From assembly GCF_021731785.1 (NCBI RefSeq), contig NZ_JAKFWS010000096.1:1-56986 (forward strand): a DNA stretch of 56,986 bases, read 5' to 3'. Shown here one piece after another: positions 47,096-56,986 of this stretch (the stretch's first letter is position 1; the number at the start of each line of letters is the position of its first letter). The notes under the pieces were generated by a model. It was not told the DNA's origin. It did no database searches and saw nothing but the letters and a program-made list of their open reading frames with translations. This DNA is from Methylocystis sp. GTDB lineage: Bacteria; Pseudomonadota; Alphaproteobacteria; Rhizobiales; Beijerinckiaceae. The translations under genes and the position numbers were made by a program.

Positions 47096-47764
47096 ATGCA
47101 GCGGTTGATCGAAGGCCTTCACCACTTCCAGTCGCAAGTGTTCGGCAGCCAACGCGAATTGTTTGAGCGCCTCGCCAAAGGCCAGGCGCCCGAAACGCTG
47201 TTCATAACCTGCGCCGATTCGCGTATCGACCCGTGCCTGCTTACCCAGTCGGCGCCCGGAGACCTTTTCATCCTGCGCAACGCTGGCAATCTCGTGCCGC
47301 CTTATGGCGCCGTGCGCGGCGGCGAAGCGGCGACGATCGAATTCGCGATCGCGGGCCTCGGCGTCAAGGACATCATCGTCTGCGGCCATTCGCACTGCGG
47401 GGCGATGAAGGGCCTGCTCGATCCGCCGCCGGCCGCAACTTTTCCCGCGCTGAACGACTGGCTGTCGCACGCCGAAGCGACACGGCGCATCATGCACGAA
47501 AAATACGCCGACCGCACCGGCGCCGAACAGCTCAACGTCGCCATCCAGGAGAATGTGCTCGCGCAGCTCGAAAACTTGCGCACGCATCCGGTCGTCGCCT
47601 CCGCGCTCGCGCAAGACAAGCTGAGGCTGCATGGCTGGGTCTACAAGATCGAGACAGGCGAAGTCTTTGTTTACGACCCCGAGACGCGCCAATTCGCACT
47701 GGCACCGACGCCGTCGGACATGCCTGCGCGCGAACAGAGAGAGCGCGTCAGCGTCGAGGTTTGA
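47096..47764 (+). CDS. beta-class carbonic anhydrase
   Basis: A 222-residue enzyme interconverting CO2 and bicarbonate. The zinc site is visible: Cys39 in FITCADSRIDP with Asp41 and Arg43, and His98 and Cys101 in VCGHSHCGAMKG. The LRNAGNLVPPYG block completes the beta-class pattern. AGGAG lies eight bases upstream of the ATG. The SulP transporter follows after 44 bases, so together they look like a bicarbonate-handling pair. Confidence 0.95.
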   Translation: MQRLIEGLHHFQSQVFGSQRELFERLAKGQAPETLFITCADSRIDPCLLTQSAPGDLFILRNAGNLVPPYGAVRGGEAATIEFAIAGLGVKDIIVCGHSHCGAMKGLLDPPPAATFPALNDWLSHAEATRRIMHEKYADRTGAEQLNVAIQENVLAQLENLRTHPVVASALAQDKLRLHGWVYKIETGEVFVYDPETRQFALAPTPSDMPAREQRERVSVEV

Positions 47765-47808
47765 CGTCGCGCTTCTTAGCTGAATCAGCCGAATCATAGG
47801 GATGCACA

Positions 47809-49368
47809 ATGTTTGATAGAGCGCCTTCTCGCCTCTCGGCGATCAAAGACGACGTCTTCGCTTCCATCGTCGTGCTGCTCGTCGCCCTTCCCCTGTCGAT
47901 GGGTCTCGCGCTCGTCGCCGGCTTCCCTTTCGAAAACGCCGCCGCCGTCGGCCTCATCAGCGGCGTCATCGGCGGCATTGTCGTCGGGCTGCTCTCCGGC
48001 TGTCCGCTTCAGGTTAGCGGCGCAGCGAATGGCGCAGCCGTCATGGCCGCCGTATTCATCAAGGATCTTGGCTTTGAGGTCTTCGGACTCATCGTGATGA
48101 TGTCGGGCGTAATTCAAATCGCGGCCGGCGCCCTGCGTTCCGGGCCGGTGTTCCGCGCAGTTTCCCCCGCGCTGATCCAGGGCATGCTCGCCGGCATCGG
48201 TCTGTTGATCTTCGCGTCGCAGTTTCACGTCATGGTCGACGACACGCCGCCCGGCGCCGGGCAGGAATTCGGCGGCGTCGTCAATCTCTGGTCGCTGCCG
48301 CTCGCGATTTGGAAGGGCGTCAGCATGGAGGCGCATCAGCGCGCAGCAGTCTTGGGACTGCTCACGATCGCCGCCATTCTTTTATGGCGACGCTTTGCGC
48401 CGAACTGGCTGTCGTTTATTCCAGCTCCGCTTGTTGGCGTCGGCTTGGCGACGGCGGTCGCCGCATATTTCGCGCTCGACATCAAATATGTCCCGGCGCC
48501 GGACGATCTTCTCGCTGCGATCAATCTGCCGACAACTCACACCTTTGGCAGGATCGGCGAAGGCGCGATCTGGGCGGCGGCGCTGTCGCTCGCTTTCGTA
48601 TCCAGCGCGGAATCGCTGCTGACGGCGACAGCAGTCGACGCGATGCAGCGCCGCACGCCGCGCACGCGCTACAACAAGGAGCTTGTCGCGCAGGGCATCG
48701 GCAATTTCCTTTGCGGCGTTCTCGGCGTGCTGCCGGTATCAGGCGTGATTGTGCGCAGCTCGGCCAATGTCACCGCCGGCGGACGCACGAGACTTTCCAC
48801 GATACTGCACGGTGTGTGGATTCTGCTGTTCATCACGCTCGCGCCGGACGTGCTGCGCATCATCCCTGTGGCGAGTCTCGCCGCAGTTCTCGTCTATGCG
48901 GGGCTCAATCTCATCAATCTGAGCTTTGCGCGGTTTTTGTGGGGTCAGGACCGCATCGAAACCGGCGTCTACGCGGCGACGTTGGCGACGGTGGTCGCGA
49001 CCGACGTATTGACCGGCATTGCAGTTGGCGTCGGTCTTGCCGTCGCGCGGCTGCTCTACACCTTCTCGCATCTCAGCATCCGCACCGAGCAGATCAACGG
49101 CATGACAGTGGTCCATCTTGAGGGCGCTGCGACCTTTATCCGGCTGCCCCAGCTGGCCGCCCTCTTCGAGACTCTGCCGCCGGGCGCGCGGGTGCATGTG
49201 CATCTCAACGAGTTGACGTATATCGACCACGCCTGCCTCGATTTGCTGGCCAACTGGGACGAGCAGCTGAGAAGCGACGGCGGCGAACTGGCGCTCGATT
49301 GGGACGCGCTTCACGGTCTGTTCCGAGAACGCGCGCGGGCGGCGCCATCGTCGGCCGTGGCGGCCTGA
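47809..49368 (+). CDS. SulP-family anion transporter with STAS domain
   Basis: A 519-residue transporter. A membrane part of about 10-14 spans (residues 15-415) with LPLSMGLALVAGFPFENAAA and GCPLQVSGAANGAAV is followed by a short C-terminal STAS domain (about 425-510, TVVHLEGAATFIRLPQLAAL and NELTYIDHACLDLL). SulP proteins carry sulfate, bicarbonate or other anions. Being next to carbonic anhydrase favours bicarbonate (BicA-like, sodium-dependent), but substrate cannot be decided from sequence. Confidence 0.9.
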   Translation: MFDRAPSRLSAIKDDVFASIVVLLVALPLSMGLALVAGFPFENAAAVGLISGVIGGIVVGLLSGCPLQVSGAANGAAVMAAVFIKDLGFEVFGLIVMMSGVIQIAAGALRSGPVFRAVSPALIQGMLAGIGLLIFASQFHVMVDDTPPGAGQEFGGVVNLWSLPLAIWKGVSMEAHQRAAVLGLLTIAAILLWRRFAPNWLSFIPAPLVGVGLATAVAAYFALDIKYVPAPDDLLAAINLPTTHTFGRIGEGAIWAAALSLAFVSSAESLLTATAVDAMQRRTPRTRYNKELVAQGIGNFLCGVLGVLPVSGVIVRSSANVTAGGRTRLSTILHGVWILLFITLAPDVLRIIPVASLAAVLVYAGLNLINLSFARFLWGQDRIETGVYAATLATVVATDVLTGIAVGVGLAVARLLYTFSHLSIRTEQINGMTVVHLEGAATFIRLPQLAALFETLPPGARVHVHLNELTYIDHACLDLLANWDEQLRSDGGELALDWDALHGLFRERARAAPSSAVAA

Positions 49369-49461
49369 CCGGCCGCGCCAAAACGCGCTGCTTGCGGCGT
49401 TTGACGAATCCAGCGCGAGCCGCTTCAATACGCACATAACCTGGTTCCCGCGGAGACGGCC

Positions 49462-50205
49462 GTGCCGGTGGCGAAGACCCTCAGAACGAAGCGGCTCGCC
49501 ATTTGCGGCGCGTCTCTGCTCGGGATTCTCGTGACGAACGCCCCGGCGGCGGCGATCGATGAAGATTTCCGAATTTGGGAAAACGTCACCGTCATCGCGA
49601 AACTCGGCTCGATTGAGCCAAGCCTTGAAAAATGGCGGCTTTGGCTCGAAAGCCAGGGGCGGTTTCGGGACGATGGCGCGATAGCCGATCAGGCGCTGGG
49701 ACGCGCGGGCGTCGGCTACGCGCTGTCAGATAACGCCAGCGTCTGGCTCGGCTATGCGCATATCGCAACCTTTCCGGAAGCCGCCAAAACGCAGCACGAA
49801 AATCGGATTTGGCAGCAAGTTCTGCTGACTGACAAAGCGACGTTTGGCGACCTGACGAGCCGCACGCGCCTGGAACAACGCTTTATCCAGAACGTGAACC
49901 CCGTCGAATGGCGGCTGCGCCAATTCGTGCGCTTTTCTCATCCGCTTTGGGAGAATGCGCCGCTGAGCGTTGTGCTTTGGGACGAAGTATTCGTGCGTCT
50001 GAACTCGACGACCCCGTCAACGCGATTCGGCTTTGATCAAAATCGCGGCTTCGCCGGCCTCGCCTACGCTTTCAGTGAGAAGGCGCGCGTGGAGATCGGC
50101 TATATGAACCAGCTGATCCAGTCGCGCGTCGTCTCGCGGCGCGAGCAGAGGTTCGATCACCGGATTAATCATATCCTCTCGGTGAGCATGTTTCTCAACC
50201 TGTAG
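49462..50205 (+). CDS. DUF2490 outer-membrane protein
   Basis: A 247-residue protein from a GTG start, with GGAG upstream. A signal peptide ends near residue 33 (NAPAAA-ID). The rest matches the DUF2490 barrel pattern: WLESQGRFRDDG, GRAGVGYALSDNASVWLGYA, TRLEQRF, WRLRQFVRFSHPL, LVLWDEVFVRLN-like, and NQNRGFAGLAYAFSEKARVE then IGYMNQ. It is probably an outer-membrane beta-barrel; transport function unknown. It follows the SulP gene after 93 bases, so it may be part of the same transcript. Confidence 0.8.
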   Translation: MPVAKTLRTKRLAICGASLLGILVTNAPAAAIDEDFRIWENVTVIAKLGSIEPSLEKWRLWLESQGRFRDDGAIADQALGRAGVGYALSDNASVWLGYAHIATFPEAAKTQHENRIWQQVLLTDKATFGDLTSRTRLEQRFIQNVNPVEWRLRQFVRFSHPLWENAPLSVVLWDEVFVRLNSTTPSTRFGFDQNRGFAGLAYAFSEKARVEIGYMNQLIQSRVVSRREQRFDHRINHILSVSMFLNL

Positions 50206-50228
50206 CCGGCCGCCGACGCTCGCGGCGT

Positions 50229-52239
<2,011 letters not shown>

Positions 52240-52317
52240 CGCGCCCCGCTGCCCCAATCCCGTCAAGCATAGTGGCGCCGCAGCTCACAAATCGCGCCCG
52301 GCGCCCGCCTCCTGCAT

Positions 52318-52953
52318 TCAGCGCTTCGCGTCGCTTTCTTCGTCAGGCCGCTGCTCCTGGACGGCGTCGACGATTCCGAAAGCCTTCGCTTCCTCCGCCG
52401 ACATGAAATGATCGCGGTCGAGCGTGCGCTCGATCGTGTCGTAATCCTTGCCCGTATGACGGACATAGATGTCATTGAGCCGCTTCTTCACTTTCAGAAT
52501 GTCTTCGGCATGGCGCTGAATGTCCGACGCCTGTCCCTGGAAACCGCCGGACGGCTGATGCAGCATCACGCGGGCGTTGGGGAGCGCATAGCGAAGACCG
52601 TTTGCGCCTGCGGCAAGCAGAAGCGAACCCATCGACGCCGCCTGGCCGGCGCAAAGCGTCGACACTTTCGGCTTGATGAACTGCATCGTGTCATAGATGG
52701 CGAGGCCCGACGTCACCACGCCGCCCGGCGAATTGATGTAGAGCGAGATTTCCTTCTTCGGGTTCTCGGACTCCAGAAACAACAGCTGCGCGATGATGAC
52801 CGACGCCATATGATCTTCGATCGGTCCGGTGATGAAGATGATGCGCTCGCGCAACAGGCGGGAATAGATGTCGAAGCCGCGCTCTCCGCGGGAGGTGTTT
52901 TCGATCACCTGCGGAATGAGATATTGGCTGTAATGTTCGATTGGATCGCGCAT
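52318..52953 (-). CDS. clpP: ATP-dependent Clp protease proteolytic subunit
   Basis: A 211-residue serine protease that forms the ClpP barrel with ClpX or ClpA. The triad is Ser107 (GQAASMGS), His132 ([10 protein letters not shown]) and Asp181 (LDRDHFMS). The opening [20 protein letters not shown] is the standard start of the mature enzyme. tig lies upstream on the same strand, as is usual, but clpX does not follow; the carboxylase chain does. Confidence 0.97.
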   Translation of the reverse strand: MRDPIEHYSQYLIPQVIENTSRGERGFDIYSRLLRERIIFITGPIEDHMASVIIAQLLFLESENPKKEISLYINSPGGVVTSGLAIYDTMQFIKPKVSTLCAGQAASMGSLLLAAGANGLRYALPNARVMLHQPSGGFQGQASDIQRHAEDILKVKKRLNDIYVRHTGKDYDTIERTLDRDHFMSAEEAKAFGIVDAVQEQRPDEESDAKR

Positions 52954-53149
52954 CGCGTATCGCCTCTGTAGTCCGGCGGCGGCTCATGCGCCTGCGCCAG
53001 GAATTCTTTGACCCGTCATATATCTGCGCCCGCGCCGAACGCAAAGACAACATTGCGCCATCACGCCGCGTTCCGAGCCGCCGCGCGCATGCGCCTGCTA
53101 TGCCGGATTTCCCCGCGATGCGCCGCCAGCGAATGGCGACGGCCGGCTG

Positions 53150-54496
53150 CTATTCGTCGTCTTCCTTGAACAGCTCTTCGCGGGAGACGGTCTTGTCGGC
53201 GATCTTGATCAGCTTGGCGAGGTGGTCGACGACGCGCTCCTCATAGATCGGGGCGCGGAGCTGGGCGAGAGCCTGTTCATTGTTGCGGTAATAGTCCCAT
53301 ACGGCCTTCTCTTGGCCCGGGAACATTCGGACCCGCTCGACCAGGGCGTCGGTCAGATCCTTCTCTTCGACCTTCACGCCGGCGCTTTTTCCGATCTCCG
53401 CCAGAACCAGCCCAAGCCGCACGCGTCGTTCGGCGATTTTGCGGAACTCGGCCTTGGTCTCTTCCTCGGTCTTGCCTTCTTCGGCCACGGACTGGCCCGC
53501 CCGCTGGCTTTCCTGCTCGTGTTGCCCCCAGATATTGGCGAATTCCTGCTCGACAAGGCTCTCGGGCAAGTCAAAGGCGTAGCGGCTGTCGAGCGCGTCG
53601 AGCAGTGCGCGCTTCATCTTCTCGCGCGAGGCCTTGTCGAAATCGGCTTCGAGATTGCCGCGAACGGCGGTTTTCATCGCCTCGAACGATTCAAAGCCGT
53701 ATTTTTTGGCGAGTTCCTCGTCGAGTCCCAGCGTCTTGGGCGCCGAGACGGACTTGACCGTTACATCGAATTCGGCGTCTTTCCCCGCCAGCGTTTTGGC
53801 GGCGTAGTCGTCTGGAAAACGGACCTTGACGATGAGCTGCTCGCCGGCGGCGGCGCCCTCAAGCTGCTCTTCGAAGCCGGGTATGAAGCTTCCCGCGCCC
53901 AGCGTCAGATCGACGTCGCCGCCCGCGCCGCCTTCGAAAGACTCGCCGTCGAGCTTGCCGGTAAAATCGATCGTCATTCGGTCGCCCTTCTCGGCCTTCG
54001 CGCCTTCTGGCTTCGCCTCGAACTCCTGGGCGCGCTCCGCGAGCGACTGCAGCGCCTTCTCAATGTCTTCATCCGCCACTGGCGCGACGGGGCGCTCCAC
54101 GGAAATGTCGTCGAACGCGCCGATTTCGAACTTGGGCAAGGTTTCGAACGTGACGACGTAGGAGAAATCGCCCTCGGCGGTAAGCGCGCGCTCGACTTCC
54201 GCCTGTCCTCCGGGAAAATCGACCTTCGGCTCGAAGGCGATGCGCAATTCATTCTCCTCGACGATTTTGCGGTTGGCGTCATTGACCGCCTCCTGCAACA
54301 CGTCGCTCATGATGCTCTTTCCATAGAGCTTACGGAGATGGCCGATCGGCGCCTTTCCGGGCCGGAATCCCTTGATCTGACTCTTCGCCTGAAGCTCGGT
54401 GAGCTGAGCGGCAAGCTTGGCGGCAAGTTCGCCGGCCGGCAGAACCACCTTGTATTCCTGCTTCAAACCCTGCGAGGAGGTCTGGGTTACCTGCAT
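53150..54496 (-). CDS. tig: trigger factor
   Basis: A 448-residue ribosome-bound chaperone. The ribosome-docking signature GFRPGKAP is at 43-50, a peptidyl-prolyl isomerase (FKBP-like) domain lies about 155-245 (AEKGDRMTIDFTGKLDGESF), and the substrate-binding C-terminal arms follow. The acidic C-terminus (FKEDDE) is typical. The ATG at 54496 gives the family start; a farther in-frame start runs through the tRNA-Leu gene. Confidence 0.96.
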   Translation of the reverse strand: MQVTQTSSQGLKQEYKVVLPAGELAAKLAAQLTELQAKSQIKGFRPGKAPIGHLRKLYGKSIMSDVLQEAVNDANRKIVEENELRIAFEPKVDFPGGQAEVERALTAEGDFSYVVTFETLPKFEIGAFDDISVERPVAPVADEDIEKALQSLAERAQEFEAKPEGAKAEKGDRMTIDFTGKLDGESFEGGAGGDVDLTLGAGSFIPGFEEQLEGAAAGEQLIVKVRFPDDYAAKTLAGKDAEFDVTVKSVSAPKTLGLDEELAKKYGFESFEAMKTAVRGNLEADFDKASREKMKRALLDALDSRYAFDLPESLVEQEFANIWGQHEQESQRAGQSVAEEGKTEEETKAEFRKIAERRVRLGLVLAEIGKSAGVKVEEKDLTDALVERVRMFPGQEKAVWDYYRNNEQALAQLRAPIYEERVVDHLAKLIKIADKTVSREELFKEDDE

Positions 54497-54571
54497 CTCA
54501 ATAGCCTTCTTAATGACTGCGACGTCGTCGGCGCGCGACGACGCGTATGCGACTGCCACGGGAGGCGGCAC

Positions 54572-54656
54572 TGGTGCGGGCGGAGGGAGTCGAACCCCCA
54601 CGACTTTCGTCACCGGAACCTAAATCCGGCGCGTCTACCAGTTCCGCCACGCCCGC
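54572..54656 (-). tRNA. tRNA-Leu (TAG)
   Basis: The reverse strand folds into an 85-base class II tRNA: acceptor GCGGGCG with CGCCCGC, anticodon stem CCGGA/TCCGG around TTTAGGT (anticodon TAG), a long variable arm (TGACGAAAGTCGT), T-arm with GGTTCGACTCC, discriminator A, and an encoded CCA. It lies just upstream of tig on the same strand. Confidence 0.96.
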
Positions 54657-54699
54657 GATTGGCGGGAAGGCCGCCTTAATCCCCTGCCTGCGAACCGGG

Positions 54700-54740
54700 A
54701 TCGTTTGAGATGAAATCGAACTCGACTTCCTCTCAAACGC
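54700..54740. repeat. short inverted repeat upstream of tRNA-Leu
   Basis: CGTTTGAGA (54702-54710) faces TCTCAAACG (54731-54739) across a 20-base spacer. The rest of the 208-base gap between tRNA-Leu and the next gene shows no gene. Confidence 0.5.
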
Positions 54741-54864
54741 TCCTGAACCCTATAAAGGGCGCATCCCTTATGCGCTTGGGCGCCGCGTCGAGGCGCGCCA
54801 AGCGCGAGCGCGACTCGCCGGGCGTCGCTCTATAGCATGGACGCGGCGCGACGCCAGCCGCCGG

Positions 54865-55179
54865 CTACTGCGGCGCGACACGGTGATCGGCGCCGTCGAG
54901 CCCGCGGATCAGCGTGATGAGTTTGTCGTGACCTTGCGGGTCGCGCCATTTGGCGTTGCACAGCGTCGGACCGCATACGACTTCCGGAAAATTATACAGG
55001 GCCTTGCCCCTGGCGGTTTTCAGGCCGTAGCCGACGTTCGGCTTCCAGCCGCTGGCGATCAGCGACTGGCGGTAATCCGAATAGCCTTGCGAAGCCTGTC
55101 CCGACGCGGCGGGCGGCAGAAAACAGCCGATGCCGCAGAAACCAACGGCGGCGATCAACGTCCTGCGTGGCGCAATCAT
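54865..55179 (-). CDS. small exported protein, unknown
   Basis: A 104-residue protein with GGAGG before its ATG and a signal peptide (MIAPRRTLIAAVGFCGIGCF, likely cleavage after SG-QA near residue 27). The mature part includes YRQSLIASGWKPNVGYGL and FPEVVCGPTLCNAKWRDPQG, a pattern seen in uncharacterised secreted proteins of Rhizobiales. Two cysteines near the middle could form a disulfide. Function unknown. Divergent from the multicopper-oxidase-fold gene. Confidence 0.6.
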   Translation of the reverse strand: MIAPRRTLIAAVGFCGIGCFLPPAASGQASQGYSDYRQSLIASGWKPNVGYGLKTARGKALYNFPEVVCGPTLCNAKWRDPQGHDKLITLIRGLDGADHRVAPQ

Positions 55180-55287
55180 GCCTGAGCCTCCTTACCTTTT
55201 GGCGGTTCTAGCGCTCTCCTGACGGCCCGTGAAGAGCGGGGCTTCCGGATTGCCCCGGCGGCGCTCCTGCGCCATAGCTAGCGCGCC

Positions 55288-56637
55288 ATGTCCAAGCCTC
55301 TCTCTCGCCGCGCCGTGCTTTACGGAGTCGCCGCCAGCCTGACCACGCTGCCGGCGCCGGCGCAGGCGCCCGCCGGCCTGCGCGTGCTTGAGGCGCGGCC
55401 GGGGAGGATTCGCCTGTCCGGCGCCCGCGAAACCGGCATTCTCGGTTTCGACGGGACCATGCCGGGACCCGTTCTGCGCTACAGGCAGGGCGACGAACTC
55501 GCCGTGCGTTTTCTCAACAAGATGGACCGGCCGGCGACTATTCACTGGCATGGCTTGCGCGGCGACAATGCGATGGAGGGCGTCGCGCCGCTGACGCAGG
55601 CGCCGATCGCCCCAGGGGCATCCTTCGATTATCGCCGCAAGCTCTCCGAGCCCGGACTTTTCTGCTACCGGCCGAGCGTCTACGGCGCGACACCGGAGCT
55701 TGTCGGCCGCGGCCTCAAGGGACTGCTCCTCGTGGACGAACCGGCGCCGCTCCAAGCCGACGCTGACCTGCTGCTGGTCCTCGACGACTGGCTGCTCGAT
55801 GACGCCGGGGAAGTCATCGGCGGTTTCGACGACCCGGCGGCGTCGCGGGGCGTCGGCCGGATCGGTTCGCTGCTCTGCGTCAACGGCGCGGCCGCGCCGG
55901 CGGCGCAGAGTATCGCGCCTGGCGCCAGGGTGCGGCTGCGGCTCGCCAATCTGAGCAACGCGCGGATCATGGTCCTGTCGGTTGTGGGCGCGCAGCCGTT
56001 CGTCATCGCCATCGACGGCCAGCCATGCGAGGCCTTCGAACCGATCAAGCGGAGTATTCCCGTCGCGCCGGGCGCACGCTTTGAGCTGATGTTCTACATG
56101 CCCGAAACCGAGGGCGCCAAGGCCAGTCTGGTCCTGCGCGGTCCGAATGGCGAGGATCGCGATCTTTTCGTCGCGGACGCCAAAGGCCCAAAAGCTCTGC
56201 AGCGTCCGCCGATCGTGTCGCTCCCGCCGAATTCGGCGCTTCCTGCCGAGATCAGGCTTGGAGAGGCCAAGAAGGTCGATCTCGTGATCGAACCGCGCAA
56301 AGGCGGAGCCGGCCCCGCCTGGACGATCAACGGCGCTCCGACGAAAGCCTATGAAGGCCCCGCCTTGTTTAAGGTCGCCCACGGAACCCCGGTTACGCTG
56401 GGGTTCGTCAACAGGTCGGGCGTGGCGTTGGCAATGCATGTTCACGGCCAATGCATGCGCCTTCTGCATGACCTGGACGACGGGTGGGAGCCCTATTGGC
56501 GCAATGGCGTGATCGTCCCGCCCGGAAAGACCAAGCACGCCGCCTTCCTCGTGGAATCGCCTGGAAAATGGGCGATCCATGATGATATTCTGGAACACGA
56601 AGCGCGCGGGCTGGCGACTTGGTTCGAAGCCACTTGA
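55288..56637 (+). CDS. multicopper-oxidase-fold protein lacking key copper ligands
   Basis: A 449-residue protein with a twin-arginine signal (PLSRRAVLYGVAASLTTLPA). Three cupredoxin-like domains are readable: GFDGTMPGPVLRYRQGD with IHWHG (85-89), a middle domain, and a last domain with MHVHG (383-387) and a C-terminal HDDILEH (431-437). Motif 1 keeps both histidines. Motif 2, normally HSH after FWY, reads R128-P129-S130. In motif 3 the first and last histidines are lost. In motif 4 (normally HCH...H) the type 1 cysteine is replaced by Asp432 and the next histidine by Asp433. A normal laccase-type copper set cannot form. The closest analogy is SufI/FtsP, a copper-free relative that works in the divisome; a copper-binding but not oxidase role is the alternative. 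Confidence 0.85.
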   Translation: MSKPLSRRAVLYGVAASLTTLPAPAQAPAGLRVLEARPGRIRLSGARETGILGFDGTMPGPVLRYRQGDELAVRFLNKMDRPATIHWHGLRGDNAMEGVAPLTQAPIAPGASFDYRRKLSEPGLFCYRPSVYGATPELVGRGLKGLLLVDEPAPLQADADLLLVLDDWLLDDAGEVIGGFDDPAASRGVGRIGSLLCVNGAAAPAAQSIAPGARVRLRLANLSNARIMVLSVVGAQPFVIAIDGQPCEAFEPIKRSIPVAPGARFELMFYMPETEGAKASLVLRGPNGEDRDLFVADAKGPKALQRPPIVSLPPNSALPAEIRLGEAKKVDLVIEPRKGGAGPAWTINGAPTKAYEGPALFKVAHGTPVTLGFVNRSGVALAMHVHGQCMRLLHDLDDGWEPYWRNGVIVPPGKTKHAAFLVESPGKWAIHDDILEHEARGLATWFEAT

Positions 56638-56762
56638 CGCGGACGCGGACCGGCGCCGATTAGATTATTGAAATTGATTACATTTTCCGCTTGTTCAGTC
56701 TTTGGCTGGATTTTTGCGGGCAAAAAATTACAACCGTGAGTTGGAAAAGTTGCCAAATGCTA

Positions 56763-56986
56763 GTGCTCAGATTCCTTGAATCCGCTCATATGCGGTGGAT
56801 TCCGTCGGAGCACTGCTGCGTTTATACACTTGTTCAGCGATTTGCTGAACGAGATAGGTTGATCATGGCGGCTCCACGTCGAGTGATCGAGTTGGCGTTT
56901 ACGGAGAGCGACCTGGCGGAGTTAATGAGGCTTGCGCGTTCGCGGACAGAACCGGCGAGCCGGGTCGAACGCGCGCGGATGCTCCT
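56763..56986 (+). mobile_element. IS630-type insertion sequence, left end, cut by window
   Basis: A TA (56761-56762) precedes GTGCTCAGATTCC, which faces GGATTCCGTCGGAGCAC (56797-56813) as a terminal palindrome. TA is the duplicated target of IS630 elements. A transposase frame begins about 50 bases further. The right end and its inverted repeat are outside the window, so the boundary is provisional. Confidence 0.55.
56865..56986 (+). CDS. IS630-family transposase, N-terminal part
   Basis: From ATG 56865 the frame stays open to the end of the window and gives MAAPRRVIELAFTESDLAEL then MRLARSRTEPASRVERARML. This is the N-terminal helix-turn-helix opening of IS630-family transposases (the R-x-x-RA-x-x-L pattern). 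The catalytic DDE domain lies beyond the edge. Confidence 0.7.
   Translation, partial: MAAPRRVIELAFTESDLAELMRLARSRTEPASRVERARML

Noticed and set aside
55192..56598. 468-codon open frame on the minus strand opposite the multicopper-oxidase-fold gene
   Set aside because: It is a GC-driven antisense shadow; the plus strand has recognisable motifs and a Tat signal.

Overview
The window is a GC-rich stretch of chromosome from an alphaproteobacterium. Gene content, the Tol/FtsK/Sdh/ClpP sequences and the repeated GC-rich palindromes fit the Rhizobiales (Hyphomicrobiales). An octahaem hydroxylamine-oxidoreductase-type cytochrome followed by haoB (8.8-11.6 kb) suggests a methanotroph-like member such as the Methylocystis/Methylosinus group. 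This placement is inferred: no methane monooxygenase, methanol dehydrogenase or rRNA gene lies in the window. I saw no CRISPR array and no prophage. The one recognisable insertion sequence is an IS630-type element cut by the right edge.

Layout. 0-0.8 kb: two tandem Gly/Trp-rich exported proteins. 0.9-8.6 kb: trxB, a DUF559 protein, glyS, then the lppC/rsmI/yraN neighbourhood and a metallophosphatase. 8.8-11.6 kb: haoA-haoB. 11.6-18.6 kb: a membrane desaturase, tolQRAB without pal, ung and a CaCA-type antiporter. 18.8-27.9 kb: uvrC, kup, an LprI-like protein, a YihY/BrkB protein, ftsK and lolA. 28.2-33.2 kb: asd and the sdhCDAB operon, all on the minus strand. 33.4-40.3 kb: an accessory-looking stretch with an outer-membrane barrel, an MFS transporter, a MocR regulator, small unknown proteins, a NepR-like protein, a secreted beta-helix protein and tRNA-Val. 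40.5-45.8 kb: two DUF465 genes around selO, a CPA1 antiporter and purEK. 45.8-50.2 kb: an NhaR-like regulator, a small exported protein, beta-carbonic anhydrase, a SulP transporter and a DUF2490 protein. 50.2-54.7 kb: a biotin-dependent acyl-CoA carboxylase alpha chain, clpP, tig and tRNA-Leu. 54.9-57 kb: a small exported protein, a multicopper-oxidase-fold protein that has lost copper ligands, and the IS630 end.

How the genes work together. HaoA and HaoB would handle hydroxylamine formed when ammonia is co-oxidised. SdhCDAB supplies complex II. TolQRAB, LolA, the LppC-like lipoprotein and FtsK serve the envelope and division. Carbonic anhydrase plus SulP look like a bicarbonate-supply module, next to a biotin carboxylase that uses bicarbonate.

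The most unusual signals are: the multicopper-oxidase fold with the type 1 cysteine replaced; two extra segments in glyS, one of them an in-frame copy of a GC-rich palindromic repeat also present beside the gene; a composite two-hairpin element present twice in opposite orientation; a NepR-like protein without its usual partners; and two frame-disrupted remnants (a DUF2254 C-terminus near 22.8-23.1 kb and a small gene just before ung).
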